Shown here piece by piece: positions 10,753 to 22,823 of a stretch of DNA of 64,000 bases. The DNA lies in the NCBI GenBank assembly GCA_030248295.1, contig JASANH010001440.1:930001-994000 (forward strand). Direction: 5' to 3'. The notes beneath the pieces are model-generated. The model did not search any database and was not told the origin of the DNA. It saw only the letters and a list, made by a program, of their open reading frames with translations. A program made the position numbers and the translations under genes. The DNA comes from Mesodorylaimus sp. YZB2_4. Lineage: Eukaryota > Nematoda > Enoplea > Dorylaimida > Dorylaimidae. Numbering within the stretch: the stretch's first letter is position 1; each line of letters begins with the position of its first letter.

Positions 10753-13700
10753 ATGGGTCGACATTACGTTAGATCCCAGAACGGGCAGAAAAACGTGTCT
10801 GTTGTTCACTCATCCACAACCAACAAGATGATCCGCCAGAAGAAGTCGGAGACTGATATGGATATCGGATATTGCACATCAGGATCTGAGACCAATCTGG
10901 ATGATTCAGTGTTTGAAAAAGGAGATGGTGATCAAGTGAATAAAAAATTGGCACCAGTTGACGAAGTGGGGGATATGCCGGACGAAGATTTCATAAAAGC
11001 TAGCGCCATGGAAGCAAAGGATCTAGAGAAGAAAACGTATAAATGGGAGATTGTGTGGCGAAATGTCATTTTGGCCATAGTTTACCATATTGGAGCAATA
11101 ATAGGCCTTTATTTGCTGCTGTTTAAGATTAAGTGGAGCACGTTTTGGTGGGGTAAGTGGAGTCTTTGCTTTTTCCAAATGACTTTTCTTATATGTGTCA
11201 TAACCTTTTCTACGCAGCTATTGGTTTGGGCACCTGCAGCGCTCTGGGAATCACTGCCGGGGCGCATCGCTTGTGGGCGCACAAAACTTACAAAGCCAAA
11301 TGGCCATTGCGATTGATGTTGCTAGTTTTCAATACTATAGCATTTCAGGTAAAAATCACAGCGATCTATGTTCACTATTTTAGAAGCATCGTTTCAGAAT
11401 TCAGTCATCGAATGGGTTCGTGATCACCGTGTGCACCACAAATTTAGCGAAACTGATGCTGATCCGCACAACGCAAAACGTGGCTTTTTCTTTGCTCATA
11501 TTGGCTGGTTGCTGATTAGAAAACACAACGATGTGAAAACTATCGGAAAGAAAGTCAGTGTACAAGATTTGTGGGACGATCCCATGCTGGCGTTCCAAAA
11601 TAGGTAAGATGTCCAAGTGCGCGTCAGGCCGAATGAGAACTGATGCTTCCTCGAAATGGTCAGCCAAAGTGTGAGGCACCCTTGCCAACGCCTAAAAATT
11701 TGACCGCTTTGAGACATACCTGCATCCTGATCAGGCTGCCCTGACCTCGAGCCAAGCAATGTCGATACTGTATCCTTGAATATATGTGAAAATCATGGCT
11801 CACAAAACGTGCAAGGGACTGTGTCTTCAATGGGAGAAGAGATGCATGTTTCTGTTTCAGCGCATCCCGACTCACTGCGCGTGTAATGAGTCCTGACTGA
11901 CGATGAGTTCGAACACAACACAACAGCATGTCATGCAAAATTAATTCCCCCTTGCACATGTAGTGTATATCTTTCCATGAAGTTCTGGGCCCATCCCGGT
12001 TCAGTCGGCGACCCCTTTCGGCCAGTCTATGTTTGGCCAGTGCCCCCTTTGAGCCAGTGTCGCGTTTCGGCCAATGTTCCTATTCGGCCAGCCCCGATTC
12101 AGCCTAATTCCCTGTACGGCAAGTTCTTACGTGGGTAGTGTTTGAATCTGTAGGCATGCCCGCACCCGCACCCATGAGTTTGGCAACAATGGTCGAAATG
12201 CTAGCAGCAATCATTGTCGAGAACTAAAAGCTCGGGTGATTCTACTTACCAAATCATGCTCGCCGTCTGTGCTCCCACCATGTGCTGGTGCAAGAGATTC
12301 AAGATTACTCGGATCCTTGATTCAATTACTTCCACACTAATCATAAGTGCATTTTGTGAAAGTGGGTTGAAGTGAACAGGCTCTTTTAAAAAATGCTTGA
12401 ATTTCTTTACAAAAAAATTCTTCTTTTTGAATTTTTGTGGGCCGAGGCCTGTTTCGCCTTTAGCTGGAGAACAGTCCGCATGCAAAACTTATAAGCAAGG
12501 CTGAGCGGGGAGCAACACATGCAGCAGCGTCCCCTGTGCGCTCCACTGGGAGCATCCCCACGTGAGGGCATCCTGGATAGGACACCGACTTCCTCAGACG
12601 ATGGTGGGCGGGTTTACTCGTTTGGCTTCCGTGTCTGCACTCGGAACACCTCGGCGGTACCGGGTGAGTCATCCTCGCCCTGGTGTGCAAGGTCAGCGAG
12701 GGTTTACGGTTCGCAAACCGACCTCTATCACCGGGGTCGAACCCATGACAAGTCTATCCAGTCGCTCCCAAGCAATACAGAGCTAATGCCAAACTGCTGC
12801 ACCACCGCGGTCAGAAAAATATTCTGGCCAAAACGGGACTGGCCGACTCAGAATTCTGGCTGAATGAAACAAGACCTTGGGCAAAGTGGGACTCTGGCCG
12901 AGCTGGAAATTACTTTGGCTGTAAAAGGGATATTGGCCGAAACGGGGCGTGATCGATGTTCATGATATCTCGGGACTGATTTTGATTGTCCTCGCTAAGA
13001 GATCAAGCATTGCTCATTCTGCCAAAAAATTTAGTCTTCAACAAGAGCAGATTCCTTGCAATATCTAGGAGACGATATAATTTTGAAAAGTTTCTTGCTC
13101 GACCTGTGGCGCACTCCAGAAAAAGTTGGAAACCTGTGTCCAGCTCTCTGTTTTATGCCTTCCCAAGGGGACATCTGGGCAACTGTAATTTTCACCACAA
13201 TTATATTTTCCGCCATTTCTGAATAAATTGGCAATTGTATAAAATTAGGGACGGATTAGCTCATTATACATGATATGATAGCTCAGTACGCTCGTACATA
13301 CTCACATCAAGCTCCCACTAAAGTTTTGATGTGTCTCAATTTTGGTCGGATTTCCCCAAACGCCTCGTCGATAAATCAGACCAAAACTTATAGTTTGTGA
13401 CTGCCGAATTACTAAACACCGCCTTTTTCAGGCATTATGTCAAGTTAATCTTTTTATTCTGCGCTTTTATACCAACAATCGTACCAGTCATTTTTTTCAA
13501 AGAAAATATCATTTATTCATTTCTGACTGCCGGAGTCCTGCGATATGTGCTTTCCCTGAATTACACTTGGTGCATCAACAGTGTGGCCCATCTGTTCGGC
13601 AACCGACCATATGACAAGAGCATCTATCCAACGCAGAACATTTGGGTGAGTGCTTACTCTGTCTTATCGTTAGCATGGCGGCACAGTTTATATCACAGTC

Positions 13701-13966
13701 TTGCTTTGTGTGCTCTGAGAATGCACTCAACGCCTGGCGTTCTATTGCAGGCATCCATTGTAACACTGGGGGAAGGATGGCATAACTTCCATCACAAGTT
13801 CCCGCGTGACTACCGCGCGTCCGAGTATCCTGGTTATTGGTTCAATCCAACAATATATTTCATCGATTTCTTTGCGTGGATTGGTTGGGCTTACGATTTG
13901 AAGACAACAAGCCCAGAAGCAATATCGCGTACTAAATTGCGTCATGGTGACGGAACTGTATGGTAA
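10753..13966 (+). CDS. Acyl-CoA delta-9 (stearoyl-CoA type) desaturase, five exons
   Basis: CDS join(10753..11152, 11218..11348, 11398..11603, 13432..13645, 13751..13966), 388 residues. This ER-membrane di-iron enzyme family puts the first double bond into saturated acyl-CoA, using cytochrome b5 and oxygen. All three histidine boxes are present and correctly spaced: HRLWAH (residues 150-155), HRVHH (187-191) and HNFHH (328-332). A first membrane segment lies near 107-126. Family blocks such as GITAGAHRLWAHKTYKA and WVRDHRVHHKFSETDADPHN are nearly intact. Intron phases are 1, 0, 2 and 0, with clean GT-AG ends; introns 2 and 4 are 49 and 105 bp, and intron 4 is in frame without a stop. The N-terminal region before the first membrane segment is longer (about 105 residues) and more acidic than usual, and the start could be a downstream Met (10831). 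Intron 3 (1.8 kb) holds a SINE. Nothing suggests loss of activity. Confidence 0.93.
12005..12950. repeat. Degenerate GGCCAGT repeat arms flanking a SINE in desaturase intron 3
   Basis: The left arm, 12005-12120, repeats TTCGGCCAGT-like units (TTGGCCAGT, GAGCCAGT, TTCGGCCA). The right arm, 12815-12950, repeats the reverse complement (ACTGGCCGA, TCTGGCCGA, TTGGCCGAAACGGG). Together they look like a short-unit inverted repeat into which the SINE at 12430-12810 inserted. Units are diverged and counts are approximate. Confidence 0.5.
12430..12810 (-). mobile_element. tRNA-derived SINE (family 2), copy A
   Basis: On the minus strand it begins CCGCGGTGGTGCAGC (A-box region), has the B-box-like GGGTTCGACCCC, then a body that includes CGTCTGAGGAAGTCGGTGTC and a terminal A/T-rich tail. 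It matches the complete copy at 48014-48467 over nearly its whole length. It lies within the desaturase's third intron. No clear target-site duplication was seen. Confidence 0.75.
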
Positions 13967-14016
13967 TAAGACAGTGTACTGGAAAGGCACTTCGGTGACA
14001 CTCGGAGAAAGGCGAT

Positions 14017-14022
14017 AATAAA
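14017..14022 (+). terminator. Poly(A) signal of the desaturase gene
   Basis: AATAAA lies 51 bases after the desaturase stop codon at 13966. Confidence 0.7.
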
Positions 14023-14241
14023 CAGACAATATGGGTTAGCTGAGAATGCAGAACACCTCAGTTTCTAAAAACTGGAAAAAATTCGGCTACCGAGGCATGT
14101 GTTATAAAACCATCAGTTTTGCACAATAGTACACCCAAAACCGAGCGTATGCTCTCGCACGGCTGCAATTAAACAGACCTAACGATAAGTTCTGGTTGGC
14201 GCGTAGCTAGTCAGTGCTCTGAAGTTCGCGTCACAGACATT

Positions 14242-14997
14242 TCAATGTTTCTTGGTTTCTCTTTCTTTCCGCCTATTGCTTCCAACGAACGAAGATGCTT
14301 TTCCACTTGGCGCCTGCAGAGTCGAGAGTGCCATATAGTGCGAATTGACGACCATCTGTTTATCGCCGAACCGCTTGTTCAAAATTTCGACCGCATGCGT
14401 ATAATTTTCGTTTGTCAAGGACAGACCTGTGATGGCCGACTTGGCTTCCCCAAGCAGCTGGCCACGTAAATAGTCAAATTTGTCAACATCAGAGAGGGTA
14501 GTGTTGTTATGAATGGCCGTTTCAAAGGAGTCCCAAAACTCATGCCACTGAATGACATCATCAGAAAATTTCTTCAAATCGATTTTGGGCAGCTTTACAC
14601 TCGGGGCGGCAACCGCTTGCTGACGATGCAGGTCCGAAGCGATTGCTTGCCTGCGCTGAAAATCACGGTCACGGGCTCGATTGAGGGTGATCAGAACGAC
14701 GGAAATTTCATCAATCACAGCATCCAGTTCCAGTATCAGGTTCGAGTCGGCTTCTGCGACCTCATCGACGGATTTCTGATCAGCTTCCGTCGTGCAGGTA
14801 ATCTAAATTAGTTTCTCATGTTGCTGGATAAATGCATTACGGCGGGCCTTCAGCTTATTTACGAAGAATTCTGTCTCCATGATGTAGGTATCACGGGCCG
14901 CTTCATTTTGGAAAGCCATAGTCAAGGCCGGCTTCTCAGCCATTGACTTCTTGATTTCGTTTCGAACCGGTCTCAAGGAACGAAGAATACTCGACAT
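14242..14997 (-). pseudogene. BEL/Pao retrotransposon gag relic (DUF1759-type)
   Basis: The minus frame encodes a gag of the BEL/Pao group. Recognisable blocks are KLPKIDLKKFSDDV, WHEFWDSFETAIHNN, FDYLRGQLLGEA and EILNKRFGDKQ. An N-terminal part (from the Met at 14997) is separated from this by one in-frame TAG near 14803-14805; otherwise the frame is continuous. The frame stops soon after the conserved region, and no zinc knuckle, protease or polymerase follows, because the desaturase 3' end lies next door. It is therefore a truncated, broken copy that ended just beyond the desaturase poly(A) site. LTRs were not identified. Confidence 0.8.
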
Positions 14998-15734
14998 CGT
15001 CGAATAAATCCGGAAAAATGACCGATCGAAAACTCAGGAAAAACGGAGGGCTTCCAAAGCAGAAAACGGAAATCACTATGACGTCCAAGTGGTCCTTCAC
15101 AGCGGAAGAGAATAAGGGAACGGTTGACGTCACAGTCGCTCAGAAAAAATCGCAGAAAAGGTCAACAGCCAAACGGACGGTCAGGATTAGAACACAGAGC
15201 ATAGCACACTCCTCAGCTTTCGTCAGGCTCCCGTACGCCTCAGCCTAACGGTCCAAAAATGACCAGGTAGAAAGGAACCGCAGCCAACCCTTCGTTTCCT
15301 ACAGGGCGCGTGATGAGCTCCTTCCTAGCTAGGAGGACAGACTACTCGCTCGAAGGAAGTGGCAACCGCAACATGCAAGATGCAGAAAACTGACCTCATA
15401 CCAATGGCCAGAATGAATTCACTTTAAATTCCAAAAGTTCACGGATGCCGAAACGCAGTATCGCTCAATAATCGTACAGTTCTGCTAACCACGTTCTGCT
15501 ACCACTTTATGTGGCGATTCTTCCTCCATAAGTAACCCGACCGTTCACGAACTCTTTACTTCGAACTATACACACACCTTTTCCATTATGTTATACAAAG
15601 CAAAAGTTACTCCCTAACTGTGGAATAGCTTAGACGGGTCGGGCCTATCGCCCCATAGCTACTGGTGCTAGTAATTCAGACAGATCGTAAACATTCATCA
15701 CTAATCTAAACACTAAGCTAATAGTTCGCGATGA

Positions 15735-15925
15735 CGCGACTGGCTCAGCTCGGCTGGCTCGGCAGCCGAGGTGCAATGTGGATGGCCCTTGAGCCAGCCG
15801 CAGGCCGAAGCGACTGCAAGCTGAGCTGGCTGAGCTGATAGTCGCAATGCGAACGACATCTCAGCTGACAAGCTCGGCTGGCTCGGCTCGGCTCGCGGCG
15901 CAATGTGGACAGCCCTTCTGTACGT
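15735..15925. repeat. CTCGGCTGG-rich repeat, two abutting units
   Basis: Two units end in GTGCAATGTGGATGGCCC (about 15769) and GCGCAATGTGGACAGCCC (about 15899), each preceded by CAGCTCGGCTGGCTCGG. A third related end, GTGCAATGTGGGTGCC, is at about 17392. These look like termini of a non-autonomous DNA transposon, but I could not define a full element. Confidence 0.45.
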
Positions 15926-17278
15926 GATGCTAAAGATAAGCTAATGCAACAGGTTGGGAATGGGTCATGTACTGCTCTTCATTCAGCAGACCCATAACAG
16001 CCATATTTTAGTTTTATTATTCTGATTTTGACGATGATAATTCTCTGAAGTAGTTTTTCTTCTGGGGAAACTTTCTGCAAGCCGAGCAAACCAAGTTACA
16101 GCCGAGCCCGCCAAAAAGTAGACAGAATGGTTTGAGCAGCGTCACGTCTCCTAATGTGAAAGACCCAGCTGAACTGAGATGACCACAAGCCCCAAACTGA
16201 GTCAGCCACAGCGTTGCCAGACGCAGTGGCCACTGTGGTGGTTTTCCATGTGTGATGGTCACGCGGTGAATCGTAGTGGTTACGGTAGAGTGCCCAAATC
16301 CGGAACACCGAACACCCAAGTCCTCTTATTGCCCAAAAATTATCAAGAGAGCGATGTTTTTTTTTTAAATATTGTTTGACTGGGCAGGATCCCCCGCGAC
16401 GAAAACTGCTCTAAATTCTGGTTGAAGCACAGCTGCACGCTAGAAAAAGGTAATTTTTGAAAACTGCGCACTCGTCCCGCTTTAGGCTCACTTCGGTCCG
16501 AATTCGGAACATCCATAGGCTTTTTAGTCGATCTTATTATTAGGAGAATAGATTCTAACGTAGTTCCAGCTTTTTTTAAAAACCAAGATTGAAACAAAAA
16601 CATTTCTGTCTTCTGTTTTGGCCAAAACCGAGTTTAACATCGTTTTGTTTTAAAAAATGAAACCCTCTTCTACGCCTTCACCTTTTCCGTGCAAAAATAA
16701 GAGTCACGTTGCCAGGACCGACCAGATCACATTGCAGTTGCCGTAAATGGCAATTTTTGCCATTAACACCTATGCTCGCTTGCTACGCCAGCCGAAAAGC
16801 TTCGTCAAAAACAGTGAGGCATCACATGGGCAATCGAGGTGTTCTGGTTTCGGAACCGCTCCGGATTAGGGCATTTTACCCTACTTATTATTGGGAGATT
16901 GCTTTGGGAAGATTTCCTCAGTTCAGATCAGATTCATGATTTATGATCACGATTAGGTATTTCCCTTTTCATTATTCGAAACGTCCAAAGCAGAACTTTA
17001 AAGGTGCTAAATATCTGCGAGGCGTCACGGGCTGTATCGACTGGCCCGGCTGCTGCGCGGCATAACGTACGTACGCCGATCGATTTATCAATCAGCCCAC
17101 CTAAACTCTAAATTTTGATAGATTGAAAGCTACTTTAGTAGATCCAGGGTGAACCAAAAATGTTGCATTATCGCTCTGTTGCGATGACAAATTATAGTGG
17201 CTGTTTTAGTGGATTTTGGAAAGATGTGTAGTGGCTTGTAGTGGATTTCAGGTGTCCTGTGAGTGGAATTCTTTTTTC

Positions 17279-17412
17279 GCATCTGGCAACGCTGGTTAGC
17301 CACAAGCTGAACCGACCGAGGTATGCGATATGAACGCATGTCAGCTCACCGTCAGTCAGCTGGCTCGGTTAGCTCAGCGGCTGACCAGCCGAGGTGCAAT
17401 GTGGGTGCCGCT
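17279..17412. repeat. Third copy of the CTCGGCTGG / GCAATGTGG repeat end
   Basis: Contains CAGCTGGCTCGGTTAGCTC and ends CCGAGGTGCAATGTGGGTG, matching the units at 15.7-15.9 kb in the same orientation. Confidence 0.45.
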
Positions 17413-19395
17413 AGTTTAAACTTGGCCTGTATCAGGCCCATTGTCACATAAGACAGGCATGGGGTAGTGGTATTTCTTTTGTGATCTCTTCTATCGAGGG
17501 ACGCCGTTTAGAACGGTGGTACATTAACTAGTTGGTTGATGTTTGACCAATATTTTACCACTTAGAGTCAATGATTTCTGCTCTGACGATGAGTATCATG
17601 CGGAGTGCGTAGCGTCTTTGCGACCTTGTCGCTAACTCAGGGAGAGAATCCTGGGGTGATGGTAGCAGCATACCATAGAAATAAATAACCAAAATGCATA
17701 CCCTAACAATGAGACATCCGCCCCGTTCGTCATGCGATTTCTCCCCGTCCATTTATTCTTTCGAGTTTGTCAAGCACACCTTGGAAGGTAGGTACACGGA
17801 GAGCACACAGCAGCATGTGCTCCGTAGCAAACCCAAGTCCTCTAATCTAGCACTAAGCTTAGCAGCTGATACGCTAAGCGATAATAAGAGGGGTTGTATG
17901 CCGGATGTGCACGTGTAAAAGGTAAAAGGGGACAGAGACCCGAAAAGGATCCACATCATGAACTCGACACGTGTTGAATCACAGGATAAGATCACGGGAT
18001 CCTCAAGATCTGTCTGTCTAATGATGCATGTACAAACGTTTTAGTTCCTCGTCCTGTAGTATGTCCGCTTACATGGAGAAGGACAGATCCGAGTGAATGT
18101 CGTTGTCATCATGAGTTTAAACCTGGCACAATGTCGGATTTGTCCTCCCTCATGAAAGCGGACGCACAGGAGAAGGAACTAGGAGGTTTCTGTCAACAAA
18201 AATATCCCGTGATCTGATCAGTGAGGCAGGTACTGACGGCTTTGCAATAAAATGGACATTCCTCGCACTCCAATAAAAAGCGATCAAGACCCGAACACCG
18301 ATAAATTTTACCTTTCAGTGCATGTTTATTCATGAGCGAATAAAACATCCATATCGGGACCAAACGTCCAACTTTCTACTTTCAACCAAGAAGGAGACTT
18401 TAAACATTCACGCATTTGCAATTCGTTTTGATGCCTGATAATCACCTGTGTATTCTGGAAATGCCCTTAACAGCAGTCCGAACGAGGCTTTAACACGAAA
18501 ACCGACTTTAAAAACTGTAAATCACAAGACAAAGAAATGGTAGCTGGAACGACTCTATCATGAAATCCGATTTATGATGCGTGCTTTTGTTAGCGTTGTT
18601 CAATAAAAAACTGTAGCCAGAACTGATGAAACGATCTTTCTTGCGAAATGGCTTTATTCAGCTATTACGGACCACACACTGTTCAACGCTCAGTGTAAAT
18701 ATGGGTTTCAGACTCCGTTCCGGCCTACGGGCGTGCAAACTCTGGGACCCACCCGTCGCGTTCATGTAATTTGCGTATAAACGGCGTCGTGCCACGACCT
18801 AGCTTCGCCCCTCCCCTGGCTGTTTGTAACCCTAACGAAAGCACGCACGTGGTCGCCCCACTACCCGTCAAAGGGTTGAAACAGTAAAACTTTTCTTTCT
18901 TATTTTTTCTTTGACATCCCTTTCAACTTTAGGGCGCATTTGGGTCACATAAACTGAACAAACCCAGGCAAGACTACCATCGAATGCGCAGGTGAACACG
19001 CGCTTTCAGACCCAATTTTTTACTGAAGGGAACTTTGCCCTTCAAAGCTTTTCGGACCTGATTACCATCTGCATTTCATGATTATTTAAATTTTAATATA
19101 ATGCATAAATTTTGTTATATTGACGCTTCTCTAGTTCTGCTGTTTAAACAGATAATTAGCGTCAATAACAAGCGCGAGGAACGGAAATGGGAGGGAAAAG
19201 TGGAAACCTACGCTGAGGTATTCCGTGCCATAAGCATGATAATTATCCAAGTAATTTACCAAAGAATATTTAAGTGGGCCGCCCTCTCTAACAGCCTTAG
19301 TTACTGGGTGTGGACGATCCGCATTCTGTGGGAAGCTTGATGCGTTGCCGGACATTTACAGGAGCGCTCAGGGAACGATACGAGTAACCGGTCTT

Positions 19396-20617
19396 ATGGA
19401 CGAGATAAATTCGACTTTGAAGGTAAGTGCAATAAGTGGCTAAGGGCAGATCAAATATCTAAAGAAGCTAACGGATAAGTGACAGAAATTCCGGTACTCT
19501 CTAAAAATATACGTTCTTTTCACTCTGTTGCATGCCCTTTGATTTTTAGAATACTGGGCCCGAGAACGAAATTACATACGCTCGAATTTTCTACGCACTT
19601 TGTTCACTTCGCTTTATCTCCGGTTTGTCGAGCCTTCTGCTCTGCTGTTTGCTTCTTCGAGCTCAATATCGTTCCAAATCGTGGGAAAAGTATGAGCGAA
19701 TATTAGCATATCAACTGACCGCGGTTAATTTGATTGTGTCATTTCAAAGTTTCTGGAGGCCAGTTGCCCGCATTATTTGTTTGAGTCGCTACAAAATGTT
19801 CTCTATTTCGTGGATGCGCTGGGCTAGTGTCATCGATGACTCCTGTTTCATCGTTATCGACTTGACATTCGCATTGCTGGCCAGACACTGTCTTCTGACA
19901 TTGAAGGATATCTACGATAAATCAAACAACGCTGGCAGGGACGACAGAAAAAAGGCTATCGTTCAAATATCCGCGATTTGGATCCTAGGCACTATTTTTG
20001 CCTCCTCTGGAGTGACCCCCAGAGGCGACGTCGGCCTCTTGAATGGCCAGGACCCAGCTCGCACTTCTGCATTCGTGGGTCTGATGTTAGTCCTTGGCTA
20101 TATCGCCATAAATCTGCGTCGAGCGAAATTACTTGGCGTCAAGTTAGAAGAAGACTTTTTATCGAATAGGGCTTACCAGCACCTGGAGGCCAGATTACGT
20201 CTGCGTTATATGGACAATGTCGCAAAAACCATGTTGCCGATTCTGACTTGGCATATCGGCCTGTCAATATTCAGCTGGACAGCCGGCTTCATTTCTGTTT
20301 TCTTTACAAAATCCAGTGACTTTGAGCACGTTGATTTCTTCGACGCCGCAGTTACTGTTGCCTTAAATCTTGTTCAGTCGATGTGCTCTGTTATTTACGT
20401 CCTGGTCTACTGTTCGAAACATCCAAAAACCGGGAGATGGATGCTGTCGCGCGCTGTCGATGGAAAACCATCAGGGAAGGCCTTCTCTCGCGTTTGGACA
20501 ATTAGTGAACGAGCTGATGGTGAGACCAGACGGGAAGTTGGACAACCAGGACCGTCGGACGATATGACCCGCCATTTCAAGATGTTAGAAGACATGTGGA
20601 GTAGAGAGGCTCCATGA
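19396..20617 (+). CDS. Orphan rhodopsin-like seven-transmembrane receptor, two exons
   Basis: CDS join(19396..19422, 19550..20617), 364 residues. The 9-residue first exon (MDEINSTLK, with an N-glycosylation sequon) ends at a GTAAGT donor; the acceptor TTTTTAG at 19549 keeps phase 0. Seven hydrophobic helices follow, beginning near residues 18-42 (ALCSLRFISGLSSLLLCC) and ending near VALNLVQSMCSVIYVLVYC, then a charged cytoplasmic tail of about 70 residues. There is no DRY at the end of helix 3 (the sequence there is LLARHCLLT), and NPxxY is not evident. The shape suggests a divergent class-A or chemoreceptor-like GPCR, ligand unknown. The 127-bp intron and very short first exon are inferred from splice consensus; the rest is one open frame. 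Confidence 0.7.
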
Positions 20618-20619
20618 CA

Positions 20620-21530
20620 CAGGTCAAATAATAACTGAGAAATCCGTTTGTCTTAGCCAGTAAGAAAAACCTTATTATGCTTGTTTGCATGTTTTGAATG
20701 CGGTGATTACAGGAAGTGATATGGCGTCAAATTTTATGTTCGTTAGAAAATCGATAACTGTGCGTGCTACCCTCATGATGATAGTCTCTTGGAGCTAGCT
20801 TTCTCGCATCGACATCAACGGGGTGCTAAAAACTATGCTGACTCATCGTCAACCCCCCCCCCCTCCCTCAGCCACCCGATTAGGTGAAGACCTCGTGCGT
20901 CATTAATTTCGTTGGGTAGGCTGACTACAAAAAGCTGATTCCCGTCTGATGGACTTTCAATAAACACGCTCACAAATGTTACACATAAACTAGCCAAATC
21001 GTACAGTATGTAAAACACGGATAATTTGACGGGGGATTATGATCTAAAAAACGGCCCGGGTGGAGGATTACATTCGCTACTCAAAAGAAACTTCTACCCT
21101 TGAATAACCCTCTTCTCTATCTGAACATTTAGAAGAGTCAATCTATCCCCAATTGAAAATGTTGATGTTTTTTGACGTAGGAAATGGAAATAAGTAGCTT
21201 TGCACGCCTAAAATATCATGTTGATATTTTCTATCTTTGCTCTAGCTGACGTTTTCAACATCCACGTGGCGCAAATTACCTCGTTTACTCGCAGGTTCGT
21301 AGGTTCCTGGTGGATTTTAGGCGAAGCTGGACCTTATTTAAAATGCTTTCCTCCCTCTCATATGTCGCCCCTGGCCTAATTAAAAACTTCGGGATAAGTT
21401 AGTGGGTCGCCGCCTGATCAGGTTTGATTGGAATAAAATTGAATTAAAACGGTTAATAAGCCTGCACGATAAGGTTTTTGAGGTTTGGCGTGAGAGACCC
21501 ACAGTGTACAATGGGTGCTAGGTGTTGCGA
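20620..21530. other. Gene-free stretch
   Basis: No gene was seen. A C-run (about 20852-20862) is present. Confidence 0.4.
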
Positions 21531-21534
21531 CCAT

Positions 21535-21790
21535 CGCCGCTTGGGGGCGCCTAGAATTCTTGAAGTGTGGCTCGGGCAGTTCACTGAGTAGGGAGGAGCC
21601 AGGGCAGTGTGAGAGCAGGCTGCTGGGAAGATTGGAGCTCTCCCTCGCTTGTTTCCACTCGATTCGTTTCCATCTGTTTGTTCTGACGTTGTGGGGAGCC
21701 ACCCTTCGCATTTGCTCAACCCATTCGGCAGACCTGTGGTGTGGGCCAGGCACCAGCCCCAGGACTTCGATTAGCATACTCTTAAAGGGC
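21535..21790. repeat. Dispersed repeat family R260, copy 1
   Basis: Matches 51845-52105 (same orientation) and 42545-42785 (opposite). Shared blocks include GGGGCGCCTAGAATTCTTG, GCTTG-TCGATTCGTTT and CAGACCTGTGGTGTGGGCC. No coding function was recognised; the class of element is unknown. Confidence 0.6.
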
Positions 21791-21794
21791 CTTG

Positions 21795-22820
21795 CGGTCG
21801 TCGTCTCCTTTGGTTTATACTGGAAGAGTCCAGGAGTTGACTACAGGGCGAGCTCCGTGCTTCGTTTTTGATCATTTAATGCTGTTTCTTTAGTATTTGT
21901 GCTGTGCCACTTCATTGGGCTGATAAGCTTTTTGGCATAGTGAATATAGCATAGCATAGGGCAGGTACTCAGTTTGTCTGATTTGGATTTGTCGGATTAG
22001 CTGGATTTGGCTGCGGGTAAGATCTAGGACGGTTGAGACATCGTCGTGCTTTGTTGTGCTTCGTAAAGAATCCTCTATTGTTGACTGAGTCTTTACAGTG
22101 CTGCGCCATCCACAGTGGAACTGGTTGTTAGCGTTAGCATCTTAGGATCGGGTGCATTGGACCAGCAGCCAGGCTAGTGTATCATTGCACAGACATCATT
22201 GCAGTTGCAGGCACCATTGGGAGGCGCGGCAAACACGCTTGAGGGGTTGAGGAATGGGGGTCTTAGAGATCGATACTCTGCAGGAATAAGCCTTTCTACC
22301 AGGCTTGGGCTATTGAAGACCTTAGACCGCTCGCTCGTAAGATCAGCCTGAACCCGCAGGCACGAGAGCGAAGGAGACCTGTCGCCCTCTCAAAGTACAA
22401 CACTAGGCAGGTACAGGCCCCGTATCTACCTAGTTCAGTTATTTCAGGCCATTCTTAGACATTGCATGAAAATGCAGTGGCATCAGAACATCGCCATTGA
22501 TCACAAACACTCGTGGGTGCTTTTTAGTGATGCTTGCTGAATGCAAAGGGGATCTTATTGCTTGCTCACAGTCAGTGAAACAATTCTTTAGAAGGTCGTG
22601 GTTCTTTTTCCTGCACAGTAGAAACGCGTCAACTTTACGCACCGCATTTAAAATGTTCTAGAAGGGTATTTACTGAACGTATATTTCACAAAAGCATACC
22701 CGCATAGTGCTTCCAAACTGGCACATAATCAGATTACAACTTTTCCACATACAGTGCGGCAGTTTTATTATTTTTTTATTTCGATGCACTTTGAGTGGTA
22801 TTTATTCATCCTCTTCTCTT
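21795..22820. other. Gene-free stretch
   Basis: Nothing recognisable apart from the flanking repeat on the left and the SLC17 relic on the right. Confidence 0.4.
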
Positions 22821-22823
22821 TCA

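Larger units (their letters stand above)
15000..19390. other. Long gene-poor stretch
   Basis: No convincing gene was found. It may hold remains of the 5' part of the Pao element (15.0-15.6 kb). It also contains GCTCGGCTGGCTCGG-type repeats (listed separately). Several short reading frames have no family resemblance. Confidence 0.35.

Noticed and set aside
12519-12863. 114-codon frame within the desaturase intron
   Set aside because: It lies in SINE copy A and its flanking repeat; the same peptide fragments appear in other SINE copies.
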